Shown here piece by piece: positions 7,027 to 7,394 of a stretch of DNA of 7,394 nt; the first letter of the stretch is position 1, and the number at the start of each line of letters is the position of its first letter. Made by a program: the position numbers and the translations under genes. The notes beneath the pieces were generated by a model that was given only the letters and a program-made list of their open reading frames with translations, did no database searches and was not told where the DNA came from. This stretch comes from Candidatus Delongbacteria bacterium. Its GTDB lineage: Bacteria; UBA4055. The stretch spans positions 1 to 7,394 of the forward strand of contig JAFGVM010000080.1 in assembly GCA_016937995.1 (NCBI GenBank). The letters are read 5' to 3'.

Positions 7027-7055
7027 TTGACATTCATGACCCGTTTGCATATCTT
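7027..7055 (+). promoter_or_regulatory. Candidate promoter for the plus-strand phosphohexomutase gene
   Basis: A perfect TTGACA (7027-7032) is followed after 17 bases by TATCTT (7050-7055), which matches four of six -10 bases. Transcription would start near 7062, about 40 bases before the ATG at 7102. A TATAAC at 7081-7086 was also seen but lacks a well-spaced -35. Confidence 0.5.
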
Positions 7056-7101
7056 TTTGTGTTGAAGTTATTTACATTAGTATAACTCTTTCGAGGCTAA
7101 A

Positions 7102-7394
7102 ATGTCAAAATTGATGGCAAGTGTTGCAGGTGTGAGGGGTATTGTCGGTGAATCATTCACTCCTGATGTGATCGTAAAATATGTTTCTGCTTTTTCCAGA
7201 TTTTGCAAACCCGGAAAAATAATAGTCGGCAGAGATACCCGTCCGTCCGGAAAAGTAATTTCAGATATAGTTTGTTCTGTATTAAACATGTGCGGTAGAG
7301 ATGTTATTGATATTGATATCGCAACTACACCTACCGTTGCGATGGGTATAAAACTCTATGAAGCTTCAGGTGGTATTGCAATTACTGCTAGTCA
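7102..7394 (+). CDS. glmM: Phosphoglucosamine mutase / phosphomannomutase family protein (partial, cut at window end)
   Basis: Start of an alpha-D-phosphohexomutase. If GlmM, it converts glucosamine-6-phosphate to glucosamine-1-phosphate for UDP-GlcNAc and cell-wall synthesis; a phosphomannomutase/phosphoglucomutase role is the alternative, since the sugar-specificity loop lies beyond the window. Only 97 codons plus two bases are present, out of about 440-460. The opening ASVAGVRGIVGE (6-17), GRDTRPSG (43-50), ATTPTVAMGI (74-83) and GGIAITAS (90-97) define the family. S97, the last complete codon, is the expected phosphoserine of the TASHNP active site. ATG 7102 has GAGG five bases upstream; a second in-frame ATG four codons later (7114) is possible but less well spaced. 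It is divergent from etfB. Family certain, the glmM assignment moderate. Confidence 0.85.
   Translation, partial: MSKLMASVAGVRGIVGESFTPDVIVKYVSAFSRFCKPGKIIVGRDTRPSGKVISDIVCSVLNMCGRDVIDIDIATTPTVAMGIKLYEASGGIAITAS

Noticed and set aside
6675-7085. 136-codon plus-strand open frame across the etfB start and the divergent region
   Set aside because: It lies mostly antisense to the clearly coding etfB, has no recognisable domain and no ribosome site at its start; its 3' part is only AT-rich intergenic DNA.
7062-7086. TTGAAG with TATAAC as an alternative plus-strand promoter
   Set aside because: The spacer is only 13 bases, too short for a sigma-70 promoter, and the -10 would leave a very short leader.
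7077-7289. 70-codon minus-strand open frame opposite the phosphohexomutase start
   Set aside because: It is antisense to a frame with unmistakable family motifs and shows no protein signature.
1-7394. Search for a novel defence, mobile or RNA system
   Set aside because: All long frames belong to well-known housekeeping families; intergenic regions are short, with no repeats in arrays, no tRNA-like cloverleaf, no terminal inverted repeats and no unexplained conserved structure.

Overview
This is an AT-rich bacterial window made of ordinary chromosomal metabolic and cell-shape genes. Six protein genes fill almost all of it, with no gene-free stretch over about 200 bases. Five lie on the minus strand and one, cut by the right edge, on the plus strand. 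I see no mobile element, CRISPR array, RNA gene or phage remnant.

Layout, in the direction of minus-strand transcription (right to left). At the far right, a divergent intergenic region (6899-7101) separates a plus-strand phosphohexomutase start (probably glmM, cut at the window end) from the minus-strand cluster etfB-etfA-acd. These three are tightly spaced (3 and 12 nt) and encode both subunits of an electron transfer flavoprotein and a long acyl-CoA dehydrogenase. A strong intrinsic terminator (3208-3239) closes that operon. A second minus-strand group follows: purN (GAR formyltransferase), purH (bifunctional AICAR formyltransferase/IMP cyclohydrolase), then, after a 74-nt spacer, mreB, which runs off the left edge.

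How they work together. EtfB/EtfA and the dehydrogenase form an acyl-CoA oxidation module: the dehydrogenase reduces its FAD on an acyl-CoA and passes electrons to Etf. The EtfB sequence carries the motif of FAD/NAD-linked Etf proteins rather than the AMP-type motif of mitochondrial EtfB. PurN and PurH use 10-formyl-tetrahydrofolate and carry out step 3 and the last two steps of de novo IMP synthesis. MreB starts the rod-shape (elongasome) locus. GlmM would feed UDP-GlcNAc and peptidoglycan synthesis, so the flanks touch on cell-wall growth.

Organism. The etfB-etfA-acd proteins strongly resemble the Bacteroidota-type cluster from memory (for example the EtfA C-terminus around IKYYKEQSK and the EtfB ending NHTLG), and purH beside mreB is an arrangement I associate with the Bacteroidota/Chlorobiota/Ignavibacteriota assemblage. 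However, Shine-Dalgarno sequences are clear (GGAGGGG, AGGAGA, AAGGAT) and the candidate promoters look like TTGACA/TATAAT, which is not typical of classical Bacteroidia. A deeper or sister lineage such as Ignavibacteria or a related group is my best guess; this is inference, not proof.

I do not find an undescribed system. The best second looks are the Etf electron-transfer type, the lengthened PurH, the run of non-ATG starts, and the divergent promoter region.
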